Assembly (NCBI RefSeq): GCF_003315175.1
Contig: NZ_QNRQ01000002.1
Location: 274,569-338,568 of the forward strand
DNA from: Eoetvoesiella caeni
GTDB taxonomy: Bacteria; Pseudomonadota; Gammaproteobacteria; Burkholderiales; Burkholderiaceae_B
Reading direction: 5' to 3'
DNA: 64,000 nucleotides
The stretch's first letter is position 1. Each line of letters starts with the position of its first letter. Of this stretch, positions 39,474 to 48,638 are shown piece by piece. The notes below the pieces were generated by a model. That model worked only from the letters and a program-made list of their open reading frames with translations. It did not search any database and was not told where the DNA came from. Both the position numbers and the translations under genes were made by a program.

Positions 39474-40517
39474 ATGTTGTCGCGAATAGACCAAGCAACG
39501 CCTTCCGAGCGCCAGTTTTTCTACGAGAAGATAGGCGGCGCAAATGTAACTCCACTGTGGGAGGTACTACACGGCATCATCACCGCCCAACCCAATACGC
39601 CTTGTGTACCGCACTTATGGAAGTGGCAGCAGCTATGGCCTTGGTTGCTTGAGGCCGGCAACCTGATCACAGCGCAGGAAGCCGAACGGCGCGTGCTTGT
39701 GCTGGAAAATCCCGGCCTGCGCGGTAGAACCCGTATTACACACAGCCTTTACGCGGGACTGCAGCTTATCATGCCAGGTGAAATAGCTCCTATGCATCGG
39801 CATTCCCAGTCGGCATTACGATTCATCCTACAAGGACAGGGTGCGTACACTGCCGTTAATGGCGAGAAAGTCACCATGAACGTCGGCGACTTCGTCATCA
39901 CGCCTTCCTGGACATTCCACGACCACGGCAACCCATCCAGCGAACCGATGGTCTGGCTCGACGGGCTGGATCTGCCCATAGTCGAAGTGCTCGACGCCCA
40001 GTTCATGGAAAAGGGGACCAGCCAATCCCAGCAGACCACTCAAGGTGCCAACACCAACCTCGCCAGGTTCGGCAACACCATGAAACCTGTCGAGTACAAA
40101 CCCAGCTCCAATACTTCACCCCTGTTTTGGTATCCGTACGAGCGTACTCGCGAGGCGCTTGAAACGTTAAGAGTTCATGACGAACTACACGCCTGCTGGG
40201 GCCATAAGCTGCAATACACGAATCCGGTTACCGGCAGTTGGGCCATTCCAACGATGGGAACTTTCATGCAGTTACTACCTGCCGGTTTCCTTGGTGCCTC
40301 ATACCGTTCCACCGACTCCACGATTTACACCGTTGTCGAGGGACAAGGCCGGTGCCTTATTGCCGACCAGATCCTCGAATTCGGTCCCAAAGACGTGTTC
40401 GTCTGCCCTTCATGGATGCCTTACCGGCTGGAGGCGGACAGCGACACGGTGATGTTCAGTTATTCCGACCGGCCAGTACAACAGGCGCTGGATCTTTGGC
40501 GCGAGGCAATGGAATAA
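39474..40517 (+). CDS. Gentisate 1,2-dioxygenase (copy 2)
   Basis: Iron-dependent bicupin that opens gentisate to maleylpyruvate. The ATG at 39474 (MLSRIDQATPSERQFFYEKI) gives 347 residues, the usual length; an in-frame TTG farther upstream would add 38 unlikely residues. First-cupin ligands are H108, H110 (APMHRHSQSALRFI) and H149 (TFHDHG). The second cupin lacks an obvious full histidine set (LGASYRSTDSTIY), as is common. It is followed after 40 bp by a binding-protein gene. Confidence 0.92.
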   Translation: MLSRIDQATPSERQFFYEKIGGANVTPLWEVLHGIITAQPNTPCVPHLWKWQQLWPWLLEAGNLITAQEAERRVLVLENPGLRGRTRITHSLYAGLQLIMPGEIAPMHRHSQSALRFILQGQGAYTAVNGEKVTMNVGDFVITPSWTFHDHGNPSSEPMVWLDGLDLPIVEVLDAQFMEKGTSQSQQTTQGANTNLARFGNTMKPVEYKPSSNTSPLFWYPYERTREALETLRVHDELHACWGHKLQYTNPVTGSWAIPTMGTFMQLLPAGFLGASYRSTDSTIYTVVEGQGRCLIADQILEFGPKDVFVCPSWMPYRLEADSDTVMFSYSDRPVQQALDLWREAME

Positions 40518-40557
40518 CAAAAGCCCACATCCATAAATAAAACCACGGAGACTCCAC

Positions 40558-41742
40558 ATGCAAAAGCGATTATTCCTTCAAACCACTTTGATTACCGCCG
40601 CTCTAACCCTGGTTGGCCTGCCTATGGGTAGCGCTGTTGCGGCCCAAGACACATTCAAGGTAGGCCTCATCCTGCCTATGACAGGTCCGTTCGCCTCTAC
40701 CGGGCACCAGGTCGAGAGCGGCGTGCAAGCCTATCTCCAGCAGTATGGGACTGAAGTAGCAGGCCGAAAAGTTGAAGTCATAACGCGCGATGATGCCGGC
40801 AATCCCGCCGACACCAAAAGATTGGCCCAAGAACTACTCGTTAGCGGCAAGGTCAATGTGCTTGCGGGATTTGGGCTGACTCCGCTGGCTCTGGCTGTAG
40901 CGCCTATCGCCACGCAAACCAAGACGCCAATGGTGATCATGGCGGCCCAGACCTTGCTCGTAATTAACGCCACTCCGTATGCCGTTCGTACCAGCGGGAC
41001 TATTCCGCAGGTAACCATGGGAACCGCAGCATGGGCGGCCAAGCAAGGCATTAAAAAGGTCGTCACGCTGGTTCCCGACTATGCACCGGGCTATGAGTCG
41101 GAAAAAGCCTTCAAGGAGTTCTTCGTCGGATCAGGAGGACAAATCGCCAGCGAAATACGCGTACCGGTGGCCAATCCCGACTTCGCGCCATTTCTACGCA
41201 AGGTGCAGGACCTCAAGCCCGACGCCTTGTACGTCATGCTGCCGTCCGGCCCGGGTGCGTCCTTCCTCAAGGAATATGCAGCACGGGGGCTGGCCAAAAA
41301 GGGCATTCCCTTAATAGCCCACGGGGCCGTAACGGACGACGACTATCTGAACGAGGCCGGCAACGAAACACTGGGCATAATTACTTCGGACTATTATTCA
41401 GCCGCCCATCCTTCCGCGATGAACAAGAAATTCGTCGCTGACTTCAAAAAAATCAGCAACGGTAAAAGGCCTAATTTCTTCGGTGTGGCCGGCTACGACG
41501 GCATGCATGTCATCTATAACGCAATAAAGAACGCCACCGATGCAAACAATGGCGACGCCCTGCTGGCAGCAATGAAAGGCCAAAGCTTCGAAAGCCCTCG
41601 CGGACCGGTCACGCTGGACCCCAACACCCGCGACTTCATCCAAAATGTTTACGTCCGCAAGGTTGAACGAGTCGATGGCCAACTGTACAACGTCGAGTTC
41701 GATACTATCGAGCATGTCCTGAATACGGGTAAAACGAACTGA
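40558..41742 (+). CDS. Periplasmic substrate-binding protein of the LIV type (copy B, orphan)
   Basis: 394-residue binding protein with signal peptide (MQKRLFLQTTLITAALTLVG, cleavage near AVAAQ) and mature start DTFKVGLILPMTGPFASTGH, typical of type-1 aromatic-acid or amino-acid binders. It is co-directional with gentisate dioxygenase 2 but has no permease or ATPase beside it, so it may deliver to the livHMGF system at 23929-27262. Confidence 0.88.
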   Translation: MQKRLFLQTTLITAALTLVGLPMGSAVAAQDTFKVGLILPMTGPFASTGHQVESGVQAYLQQYGTEVAGRKVEVITRDDAGNPADTKRLAQELLVSGKVNVLAGFGLTPLALAVAPIATQTKTPMVIMAAQTLLVINATPYAVRTSGTIPQVTMGTAAWAAKQGIKKVVTLVPDYAPGYESEKAFKEFFVGSGGQIASEIRVPVANPDFAPFLRKVQDLKPDALYVMLPSGPGASFLKEYAARGLAKKGIPLIAHGAVTDDDYLNEAGNETLGIITSDYYSAAHPSAMNKKFVADFKKISNGKRPNFFGVAGYDGMHVIYNAIKNATDANNGDALLAAMKGQSFESPRGPVTLDPNTRDFIQNVYVRKVERVDGQLYNVEFDTIEHVLNTGKTN

Positions 41743-41769
41743 AGACAGGGATCTGCTATTTTCCTGTCT
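41743..41769. terminator. Weak hairpin between convergent genes
   Basis: AGACAGG (41743-41749) and CCTGTCT (41763-41769) form a 7-bp stem over a 13-nt loop, immediately at the end of the binding-protein gene. TATTTT lies in the loop rather than after the stem. Confidence 0.3.
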
Positions 41770-42529
41770 AGCGGGCCAGAGTTGCATCACCCTGGCCGCT
41801 GCGTCGCAAGCCATCGGCCACCATGCCGGATCTTTTAGCGAAGTCCAGATACTCGCCAAGCAGTCTTGCTCCGGCCTCCCGGCCGCGAGGGCAGCACATG
41901 GCCTGTTCGATGACGGTAAAACGGCCATCCAGAACACGATAGCCCGTGTGTTCGCTTGCATGAGCCTGAAGCGGCTGGCGCACGCCCGCGGCCGCATCCA
42001 GCCCCAAGGCTACGAATTGTTCTATGGCATCTTCTGAACGGTCCAGTCGAACTATAGAAGCATGCTTCAACGTACGCGACAAAAACAAATCGTATGCGGC
42101 ACCTTTGCCCACCGCAATCCGGACGCCGGGAACATCAAGGTCTTCAATATTGCGAAAGGAAGCGCTCTGGCGTACCAAGTACGTCCCTTCGATGAGTACA
42201 TAAGGCGCCGTATACGCTATGCTTTCGGCCCGCTTGGGGTCGATAGCCATGAAGGCAATATCCCAGGCATCGTCCAAAGCGGCGTCGACGACTTTTCCTG
42301 CGGTATCGAATGCATGGAACTCGATGGGAACGCCTAAACGCTGTGCGAGCCCTTGGGCAAGATCGGCGCTGACGCCGCGCGGCTCGCCAGAAAGCGGATC
42401 GCGCTGAGCCAATACCGGGTTACCGAAATTTATGGCGGCCCGCAACTTTCCTTTAGGTGTCAATTGGCGCACAGCCAGCGCATCGGCGTGCCAATCCGGT
42501 TCGCTCAATTTCAAATCATGGGTCGCCAT
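41768..42529 (-). CDS. Family 3 solute-binding-like protein without signal peptide
   Basis: 253 residues with the SBP family 3 fold pattern (GKLRAAINFGNPVLAQRD, GVSADLAQGLAQRLGVPIEF, AYDLFLSRTLKHAS). The start at 42529 has AAGGAG upstream. Unlike exported binding proteins, the N-terminus (MATHDLKLSEPDWHADALAV) is polar with no hydrophobic core, so it probably stays in the cytoplasm. It could be a small-molecule sensor or a degenerate enzyme. It follows the decarboxylase-like gene by 91 bp in the opposite sense of the dioxygenase operon. Function unknown. Confidence 0.7.
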   Translation of the reverse strand: MATHDLKLSEPDWHADALAVRQLTPKGKLRAAINFGNPVLAQRDPLSGEPRGVSADLAQGLAQRLGVPIEFHAFDTAGKVVDAALDDAWDIAFMAIDPKRAESIAYTAPYVLIEGTYLVRQSASFRNIEDLDVPGVRIAVGKGAAYDLFLSRTLKHASIVRLDRSEDAIEQFVALGLDAAAGVRQPLQAHASEHTGYRVLDGRFTVIEQAMCCPRGREAGARLLGEYLDFAKRSGMVADGLRRSGQGDATLAR

Positions 42530-42620
42530 AATGCTCCTTGGGTCTGGCATAAATCCAGCCTACATTGTAGAGACGACTCTTGCAGGACTCAAAGAGCATT
42601 ACAGCATCTTCGCCGCCCAC

Positions 42621-43613
42621 TCAAATCTTGAATGATTCCAGCGTCTCGGGGGCGAACAGCTCGCGCGGTTGTAGCAGCCGCTTCGACAAGCCTTGCTCGT
42701 ATGAATAGCGCAAGAAGGTTGCCAGCGTCTTCTCGTTCTTCTCGAAGCCGTAAGGCCAGAAGTCCTCGCCCATCTCGGCGCGTACTTGCTCTACATGCGC
42801 GGTCAGCCAGGGAAGCATCGCCTTCAGCGCAGCAGTATCGTAGAGGTCTTTGTAGGTGTGAAGCTGCGACTCGACCAAGGCCTTCATCAGCGACTGCGCA
42901 ACCCAGCGGTTGGCTTCGTAGACGTCGCGGCGGATGGCGACCGTGTGCATGATAGGGAAAATCCCGGTGCTGCGAAAATAGTCGCGCTCGACTTTTTCAT
43001 AATCGGGGAACAGGCGCTTGACCTTGCCTGCGCCGTTGCTGAAGCTCGACGGCATTCGCGCCGTGTAGAGTGCGTCGATTTCGCCATCCAGCAGCATTTG
43101 CGAAAGCGTTTGTGTGGGACCTATGCTTTGCACCTTGATGTTTGACGGCAAGTCCAGCTTCAGCTTTTCGGGACGCCCCGGCTCTTCTTCGCCGCCGGTG
43201 TAGTAGGTCACGCTGTCCACCGGCACGCCGTAATGATCGGCCAGGATGCCGCGGATCCAGGTGGGGGCGGTCATCTGGTATTCCGGGTTGCCAACGCGCT
43301 TGCCGATCAAATCCTTCGGTTCGCGAATACCCGAGTCTGCGTTCACATAGATGCACGAATGCCGGAACATGCGGGAAGGGAAAACTGGAATCGCGATGAA
43401 GGGCGGCTCGGCCTGAAAGCAGGAAACGGTGTAAGAGGACAGTGACATCTCGCAAGCGTCGAATTCTTTATGCCGTAGCATGCGAAAGAAGGTTTCTTCG
43501 ACGGGCATGTCCAGATAGTTGAGGTCAATGCCATCGGGACGGACGTTGCCTAATTGCAGGGCCCGGGTACGATCATAGTTCCAGCAGCCGAAACTGATTC
43601 TGAGTTTGGACAT
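42621..43613 (-). CDS. 4,5-dihydroxyphthalate decarboxylase-like protein
   Basis: 330 residues resembling Pht5-type decarboxylases, which use a substrate-binding-protein fold: SFGCWNYDRTRALQLGNVRP, MPVEETFFRMLRHKEFDACE, MSLSSYTVSC and IAIPVFPSRMFRHSCIYVN are hallmarks. No signal peptide is present, as expected for the cytoplasmic enzyme. A phthalate dioxygenase and dihydrodiol dehydrogenase are not seen here, so the true substrate could be another hydroxylated benzene carboxylate. Many homologues have no tested activity. Confidence 0.8.
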   Translation of the reverse strand: MSKLRISFGCWNYDRTRALQLGNVRPDGIDLNYLDMPVEETFFRMLRHKEFDACEMSLSSYTVSCFQAEPPFIAIPVFPSRMFRHSCIYVNADSGIREPKDLIGKRVGNPEYQMTAPTWIRGILADHYGVPVDSVTYYTGGEEEPGRPEKLKLDLPSNIKVQSIGPTQTLSQMLLDGEIDALYTARMPSSFSNGAGKVKRLFPDYEKVERDYFRSTGIFPIMHTVAIRRDVYEANRWVAQSLMKALVESQLHTYKDLYDTAALKAMLPWLTAHVEQVRAEMGEDFWPYGFEKNEKTLATFLRYSYEQGLSKRLLQPRELFAPETLESFKI

Positions 43614-43704
43614 AAATTATTTCTAAATACCGTTTTATATTAAAGCTTGATTTGCTTGATATTGCATTGTTGCTGCGCTATTGGATGCCAATCGTTCTGT
43701 CACG

Positions 43705-44811
43705 TTAGCGGTCTTCTAAAAGCAAGCGGTCCAGTATCCGTCTGCAGCGCACTGGCCCTGCATCTATGGCCAGAAGCGCCGGCTCGAGCTTGGTAGTCGA
43801 CGCAACAATACGGCGCTGCTGGGCTTCTATGATCGGAGCATCCTGGTCCGCAAAGGCGAAAGTGCGCAGTTCGCCGATCTTCTGGCGAATTTGCTCATTT
43901 TTCTCGTCGCCTTGCGTCATGACATTCCATCTTACGGCGCTATACCTGTAATGGGTGGTTCGTTCGGTTTCGGGAGTCAACAAATGAATGCCCCAATAGC
44001 CGGTGCCTGACTCCTGCGGCTGTCCGGTCTTGCACGAGCCGGTTTTCAACAGGAGATTGCTGGGCGCATACCAGGAAATGGAGGTGAAGGAATCTCCGCG
44101 TTCATAACCCTCGGGAGCCATCATTTGGAACATTCCCGGGGTTTCAACGTCTTTGACGAATCGGCTGACGGTTACCACGTCGCCGTGCGTTTCGAGCTTG
44201 ATGTCGGACTGTTCCAGGCCTGGACTACCAAGTATGCCGCCGTGTACATAAACAACGTGCGACAGATCGAGCAGATTATTGGCGATCAACTCGTAGTTCG
44301 CCTTTATGCTTAGATAGCCGGGATCGGTAATGTGTATAGCGGGGCTGGTTTCGAGACAGCTGTAATCGGGTATCAAGGACGGATCGGCGGGCTTGTCGCC
44401 CATCCAGATCCAGATCATGGAGTATTTCTCGACCACGTGGAAACTGGGCAGATGCGCCGCGGTCGGGATTGTGCCGGGCGGATGCGGGTTGTTCATGCAC
44501 CGGCCGTCTGCGCCGAACTCCAGGCCGTGGTAGGGGCACTGAACCCGGTCTCCGGGGACGAGCGTACCCATCGATAACGGCACAAATCTATGGGCACACC
44601 GGTCCAGAATCGCCGCAGGGGTTCCATCTTGCTTGCGAAAGAAGACCACGGGCTCGCTAAGTATCGTCTGGGGCACCAATGTTCCGGCTGGCAGCTCGCT
44701 GGCCCATAGGCCAACATACCACGCGTTTTTGATGAACCGCCCGCGCTCGACAGCGGGAGCTGCTGCCATGTCGGGAGAGTCTGGTTTGGTACTGCCAATC
44801 GCTTGATCCAT
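43705..44811 (-). CDS. Rieske [2Fe-2S] oxygenase (VanA/TsaM-like)
   Basis: Terminal oxygenase of a Rieske non-haem iron system, 368 residues. The Rieske cluster ligands are C72, H74, C92 and H95 (CAHRF to CPYHG), and the mononuclear iron region is ANNLLDLSHVVYVH with D182, H185 and H190. The vanillate demethylase / toluenesulfonate methyl-monooxygenase branch acts on methoxy or methyl groups of aromatic acids. No ferredoxin-reductase gene lies nearby, so a reductase must come from elsewhere. Confidence 0.88.
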   Translation of the reverse strand: MDQAIGSTKPDSPDMAAAPAVERGRFIKNAWYVGLWASELPAGTLVPQTILSEPVVFFRKQDGTPAAILDRCAHRFVPLSMGTLVPGDRVQCPYHGLEFGADGRCMNNPHPPGTIPTAAHLPSFHVVEKYSMIWIWMGDKPADPSLIPDYSCLETSPAIHITDPGYLSIKANYELIANNLLDLSHVVYVHGGILGSPGLEQSDIKLETHGDVVTVSRFVKDVETPGMFQMMAPEGYERGDSFTSISWYAPSNLLLKTGSCKTGQPQESGTGYWGIHLLTPETERTTHYRYSAVRWNVMTQGDEKNEQIRQKIGELRTFAFADQDAPIIEAQQRRIVASTTKLEPALLAIDAGPVRCRRILDRLLLEDR

Positions 44812-44930
44812 TTTGGAAGTCTCCTTGAATAGTAGGTGGTTGCGGGATCTGCCTGGGCAAAACCTTAGGCAGCGCTGCGCGCAGGCGAGAACCGGGGAGC
44901 AGCCTCGAATCTACCTGCGCGTGCTGTGCC

Positions 44931-44962
44931 GGGGCCATTCATGCTGACTGGCATGATGGCCC
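44931..44962. terminator. Hairpin before the Rieske and binding-protein junction
   Basis: GGGCCAT-CATGC (44962-44951) pairs with GCATG and ATGGCCC (44945-44934) with one bulged base. There is no clear T run. It lies just past the stop of the binding-protein gene at 44971 on the minus strand. Confidence 0.35.
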
Positions 44963-44970
44963 GTTCTCCA

Positions 44971-46152
44971 TTACATCTTGCAGTCGGCCGCATAGGGGTC
45001 GCCGCGATCCTTGGCAACCGTTTTCACGTTCTTGTAGACCACGTTGCCTTTGCCGTCATCCACTGTTTCCAGCATGTGCCAGTCTTGAATCGGAAACTGG
45101 TTGGGGCCGAACTTGAAGTTGCCCCGCACACTATGGAAATCGGCCTTGCGCAGCGCGTCACGGAAAGCGTCGGTCTTGCTCATGTCTCCGTCCACTGCTT
45201 TTAGAGCCGAGCCAATCAGCAGCGCCGTGTCATATGACTGGGCCGCCTGAGCGGTTGGAACGCGGTTGTAGGTCTTGGTGAAGGACTCAACAAATTTCTT
45301 GTTGGCGGCATTGGGCAGGTCGGCGCTCCATAAGCTGCTCATGTAGAAGCCCTTGCCGGCTTGGCCAACGGCGGCCAGCATGCGTTCGTCCATCGAGTAG
45401 ATAGGCGTGACCATCTTGAGCTTTTTGTCCAGACCGGAGCTGGAAAATTGCTTGACCAAGTTGATTCCCGTGCCGCCAGGATGAAACTGGAACAGTGTGT
45501 CGGCGTCAAGTCCGCGTATGCGTGCCAACTCGACCGAGAAATCGGTTTGGTCAAGCTTGGTGTAGATTTCAGCCACGATCTGACCTTTGAAGGTCTTCTT
45601 GAAGCCTTCAGCTGCGTCACGGCCGGCCTGATAATTCGGTACCATGATTACCGCTTTCTTCGCACCGATCTCGTTGGCGACAAAGCCCACCGTGTCTGCG
45701 AACGTATCGTTCTGGAAAGCTGCGCCAAAGAAATACGGGTTGCAATTCTTGCCCGCGAAGGCTGCGGGACCGGCGTTGTTGCTGATATAGAATGCTTTGG
45801 CCCCGATGACCGTAGGGCCTACAGCCATCATCACGTTAGAAAAGTTGATGCCGGTAAACAGCTTGATTCCTTCTTGCAACATCCTGTCGGCCGTCAGCTT
45901 GGCATTGGCCGGCTTGAGCCCGTCATCTTCGATCCTGACATCAACGGGGATACCGCCCAGCTTGCCGCCTTCTTCCTTCACAGCAAGCATGAAGCCGTCA
46001 CGCTCGTCTTCGCCAAGATAGCCCGCGGGGGTGGACAACGTGGTGATGAAGCCGATCGGCACGGGCTTTTGTGCCAAAGCGGGCGAGGCCACAGCCGCGG
46101 CCAGCGCCAGGGCGCAAAAATAATGTGAAGCAAATTTATTGTGTGTTCTCAT
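44971..46152 (-). CDS. Periplasmic substrate-binding protein of the LIV type (copy C)
   Basis: 393 residues from ATG 46152 (MRTHNKFASHYFCALALAAA), which has GGAGACACT upstream; a signal peptide ends near ALAQ. The mature protein is a close paralogue of copy A at 27333: both have GFITTLSTPAGY, ACNP/NCNP and FGPNQxPIQDW. It lies between Rieske oxygenase and ALDH genes without its own permease, so it may broaden the uptake range of the single liv transporter. Confidence 0.88.
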   Translation of the reverse strand: MRTHNKFASHYFCALALAAAVASPALAQKPVPIGFITTLSTPAGYLGEDERDGFMLAVKEEGGKLGGIPVDVRIEDDGLKPANAKLTADRMLQEGIKLFTGINFSNVMMAVGPTVIGAKAFYISNNAGPAAFAGKNCNPYFFGAAFQNDTFADTVGFVANEIGAKKAVIMVPNYQAGRDAAEGFKKTFKGQIVAEIYTKLDQTDFSVELARIRGLDADTLFQFHPGGTGINLVKQFSSSGLDKKLKMVTPIYSMDERMLAAVGQAGKGFYMSSLWSADLPNAANKKFVESFTKTYNRVPTAQAAQSYDTALLIGSALKAVDGDMSKTDAFRDALRKADFHSVRGNFKFGPNQFPIQDWHMLETVDDGKGNVVYKNVKTVAKDRGDPYAADCKM

Positions 46153-46214
46153 AGTGTCTCCTTGTTGAAATTGTGTGGGTTCCAGAAGGCAAGCGAAGAT
46201 TTCACCGCATTCTT

Positions 46215-47711
46215 TCAGCCCAGGTTTATATTCACGTTCTTGACCTGCGTGAATTCCAGCAACTCCTCGACGCATTCTTCGCGCCCAATACCCGAGTTCT
46301 TGTAACCTCCAAAGGGCGCGCCCAGAAAATGCTGACTGACGTTATTTATCCATACGAAGCCGGATTCAACTCGCGAGGCCGCGCGATGGGCGGCGGTGAG
46401 ATTATTCGTCCAGATCGAGGCGGTCAGTCCATATTCGACGCTATTGACGATATTGAACATTTCATTTTCGTCACTCCAGCGAAACACGGCCATGACGGGA
46501 CCGAAAACCTCTTCGTTCGCGATTGTCATGTCAGATCGCATATCGGCGAAGATGGTCGGTTCGATAAAGTATCCATTTGCCAGCGCCGGGTCGCTTGGCG
46601 TCTTGCCGCCCGTTACAAGGCGTGCGCCTTCGCGCTTGCTGGTCTCGATGTAGTTCAACACACGTTCGTGATGAGCTTTGCTGATGACCGGCCCCATCGT
46701 AGTGGCCCAGTCGGTCGGGATGCCAGGCTTGTGACGCGTGGCCAGAATCTCGACGACGCGCGCCAGCACCTCATCGTGAATATCGTCATGCAGGAACACG
46801 CGGCTGGTGGAGCCGCAAGACTGGCCCGCCCAGGTGAAATTCATACCCCGAACGATGCCGTCAGCCAGCTTTTCGAGAGTGGCGTCAGGGTAGGCGATAA
46901 GAGGGTTCTTTCCCCCCAGCTCGAGCAGCACTTGCTTTATAGTGTCCGCGCAGCCACGCAGTATGGCCTTGCCGGTGGCGGTGCTGCCAATCAACGTGAT
47001 CTTTTTCACCAGCGGGTGTGCCGTCAGGGCCTCGCCGCATTCGCGCGCGCCAGTCAGCACATTGACCACGCCGGGCGGAAATACACCGCCGATGAGTTCA
47101 GCCATGCGTATGGCCGACAGCGGCGCTTGCTCCGAAGGCTTGATGATGACGGTGTTGCCTGCCGCCAGCGGAGCCCCGAGCTTCTGGGCCGCAAACATCA
47201 GCGGATGGTTGTAGGCCACGACACGCACAACGACGCCTAGCGGCTCGCGCACGGTGTAGTTGAGGTTGTTGTCGCCCATAGGGATGGTATGGCCTTTGGC
47301 TTCCATCGCAATGCCGGCAAAGTAGTCCAGGTTCGCCGCCGCAATCTTCGCATCCGCCACCATTTCGGCCACAGGGTTGCCTGTGTTGAGCGCGTCCAGC
47401 ATCGCCAGTTCTTCTGCGTTGTCACGCAAGATGGCAGCGGCCTTTCTTAACAGTTCTGCGCGCTCCGAGGGCTTGGTCTTGCGCCATGACTTGAATGCTT
47501 CCGAAGCGGCCGCGACCGCTGCGTCCACATCGCTGGCCGTGGCTTGCGCTGTTTCGCCGATGACTTCGCCATTGGCGGGGTTGCTGGTCGGGACAAAGCG
47601 GCCATGTCCAGGCGCGTGCCACTGTCCGCCGTAGAACAAGGCTTTATTTCTGGGCAGCACGGCCGCGGGACTGAGGTCTTTTCCGTTTTTCAAAGCTGCG
47701 TTCATATTCAT
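46215..47711 (-). CDS. Aldehyde dehydrogenase
   Basis: NAD(P)-dependent oxidation of an aldehyde to an acid. The 498 residues have the cofactor loop IGSTATGKAIL, the general base E264 (LLELGGKNP) and the nucleophile C299 (WAGQSCGSTSR). The start overlaps the SDR stop by four bases, so an alcohol-to-aldehyde-to-acid sequence is suggested. The substrate is probably an aromatic aldehyde, judged by the adjacent Rieske oxygenase. Confidence 0.92.
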   Translation of the reverse strand: MNMNAALKNGKDLSPAAVLPRNKALFYGGQWHAPGHGRFVPTSNPANGEVIGETAQATASDVDAAVAAASEAFKSWRKTKPSERAELLRKAAAILRDNAEELAMLDALNTGNPVAEMVADAKIAAANLDYFAGIAMEAKGHTIPMGDNNLNYTVREPLGVVVRVVAYNHPLMFAAQKLGAPLAAGNTVIIKPSEQAPLSAIRMAELIGGVFPPGVVNVLTGARECGEALTAHPLVKKITLIGSTATGKAILRGCADTIKQVLLELGGKNPLIAYPDATLEKLADGIVRGMNFTWAGQSCGSTSRVFLHDDIHDEVLARVVEILATRHKPGIPTDWATTMGPVISKAHHERVLNYIETSKREGARLVTGGKTPSDPALANGYFIEPTIFADMRSDMTIANEEVFGPVMAVFRWSDENEMFNIVNSVEYGLTASIWTNNLTAAHRAASRVESGFVWINNVSQHFLGAPFGGYKNSGIGREECVEELLEFTQVKNVNINLG

Positions 47712-48529
47712 CCCCCGCTATGCGATGCACCACCGTCGACATTCATGACTTGCCCGGTCATGAAGCGGGAACCTTCGGTGGCCAGGAAGACCACTGCGCC
47801 CACCAGGTCCTGAGGAACCTGAGTACGCGGCACACACTGGCGAGACACGATGGCTTCGCGCTGTTGCGGCGAGACTGTCTTGCGCGGAATTTCAGTCTGT
47901 GTTGCGCCTGGCAGCACCGCGTTGACGGTGATGTAGTCGTTGCCAAGCTCGCGCGCCATCGAACGCGTCATGCCTATTAATGCCGACTTGGACGTGGTGT
48001 AGTGCGTGTAGTTCGGCCGCCCCATCAGGATGCTGGCAGAGGAAATGTTGACAATGCGCCCCCACTTCGCCCGCTGCATATAGGGGATGACGGCACGCGT
48101 GGCGAGCATGACGCCGGTGATGTTGACATGCATGACCTTGTCCCATTCGTCGAGCGGAATTTCCCAGAAGGGGCGCATCTCGAGCGTGGAGAAAATACCC
48201 GCATTGTTGATGAGCACGTCAATCCGGCCGTAAGCGTCGAACACAGTTTGCGCCATCGCTTGAAGCGAATCGAAACTTCCAATATCCACCGCCAAGGCCA
48301 AGGCCTTGTGGCCGCGCGCTTCAATTTCCCGCGCCACGATGTCGGCCTTGTCCTTGTTCAAGTCGGCCACCACCGCGACTGCGCCGTACGCAGCAAAGGC
48401 GTGCGCAAAGATGCGACCTATGCCTTGTCCCGCGCCGGTGATGATGACTACGCGATCCTGGACGCCAAGGAGGGAATTGAAGTCGGGGACGGACGATTCT
48501 TTCTCCGCTGTCGTTGAAGAATCCGGCAT
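47708..48529 (-). CDS. Short-chain dehydrogenase/reductase
   Basis: 273-residue SDR with TGAGQGIG (31-38), NNAG (108-111) and the catalytic S163/S164, Y177, K181 (YTTSKSALIG). It could oxidise an aromatic alcohol. It is coupled to the ALDH gene (ATGA overlap) and divergent from a LysR gene, giving the same gene set as tsaC-tsaD in toluenesulfonate oxidation. Confidence 0.9.
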   Translation of the reverse strand: MPDSSTTAEKESSVPDFNSLLGVQDRVVIITGAGQGIGRIFAHAFAAYGAVAVVADLNKDKADIVAREIEARGHKALALAVDIGSFDSLQAMAQTVFDAYGRIDVLINNAGIFSTLEMRPFWEIPLDEWDKVMHVNITGVMLATRAVIPYMQRAKWGRIVNISSASILMGRPNYTHYTTSKSALIGMTRSMARELGNDYITVNAVLPGATQTEIPRKTVSPQQREAIVSRQCVPRTQVPQDLVGAVVFLATEGSRFMTGQVMNVDGGASHSGG

Positions 48530-48611
48530 GGCAATATCCTTTTCAAAGTACGCGTTATTTCGCTTGACTTCATTATTAGCGACGACGCACCCATAAGTCC
48601 AATTCTTTTCT

Positions 48612-48638
48612 TAAGCATAATATATAATCCACTGCTTA
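48612..48638. promoter_or_regulatory. Inverted repeat overlapping a LysR start
   Basis: TAAGCA (48612-48617) and TGCTTA (48633-48638) form an inverted repeat over an AT-rich 15-bp centre (TAATATATAATCCAC), ending in the first base of the LysR start codon. It could be the autoregulatory site controlling both the LysR and the SDR-ALDH genes. Confidence 0.4.
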
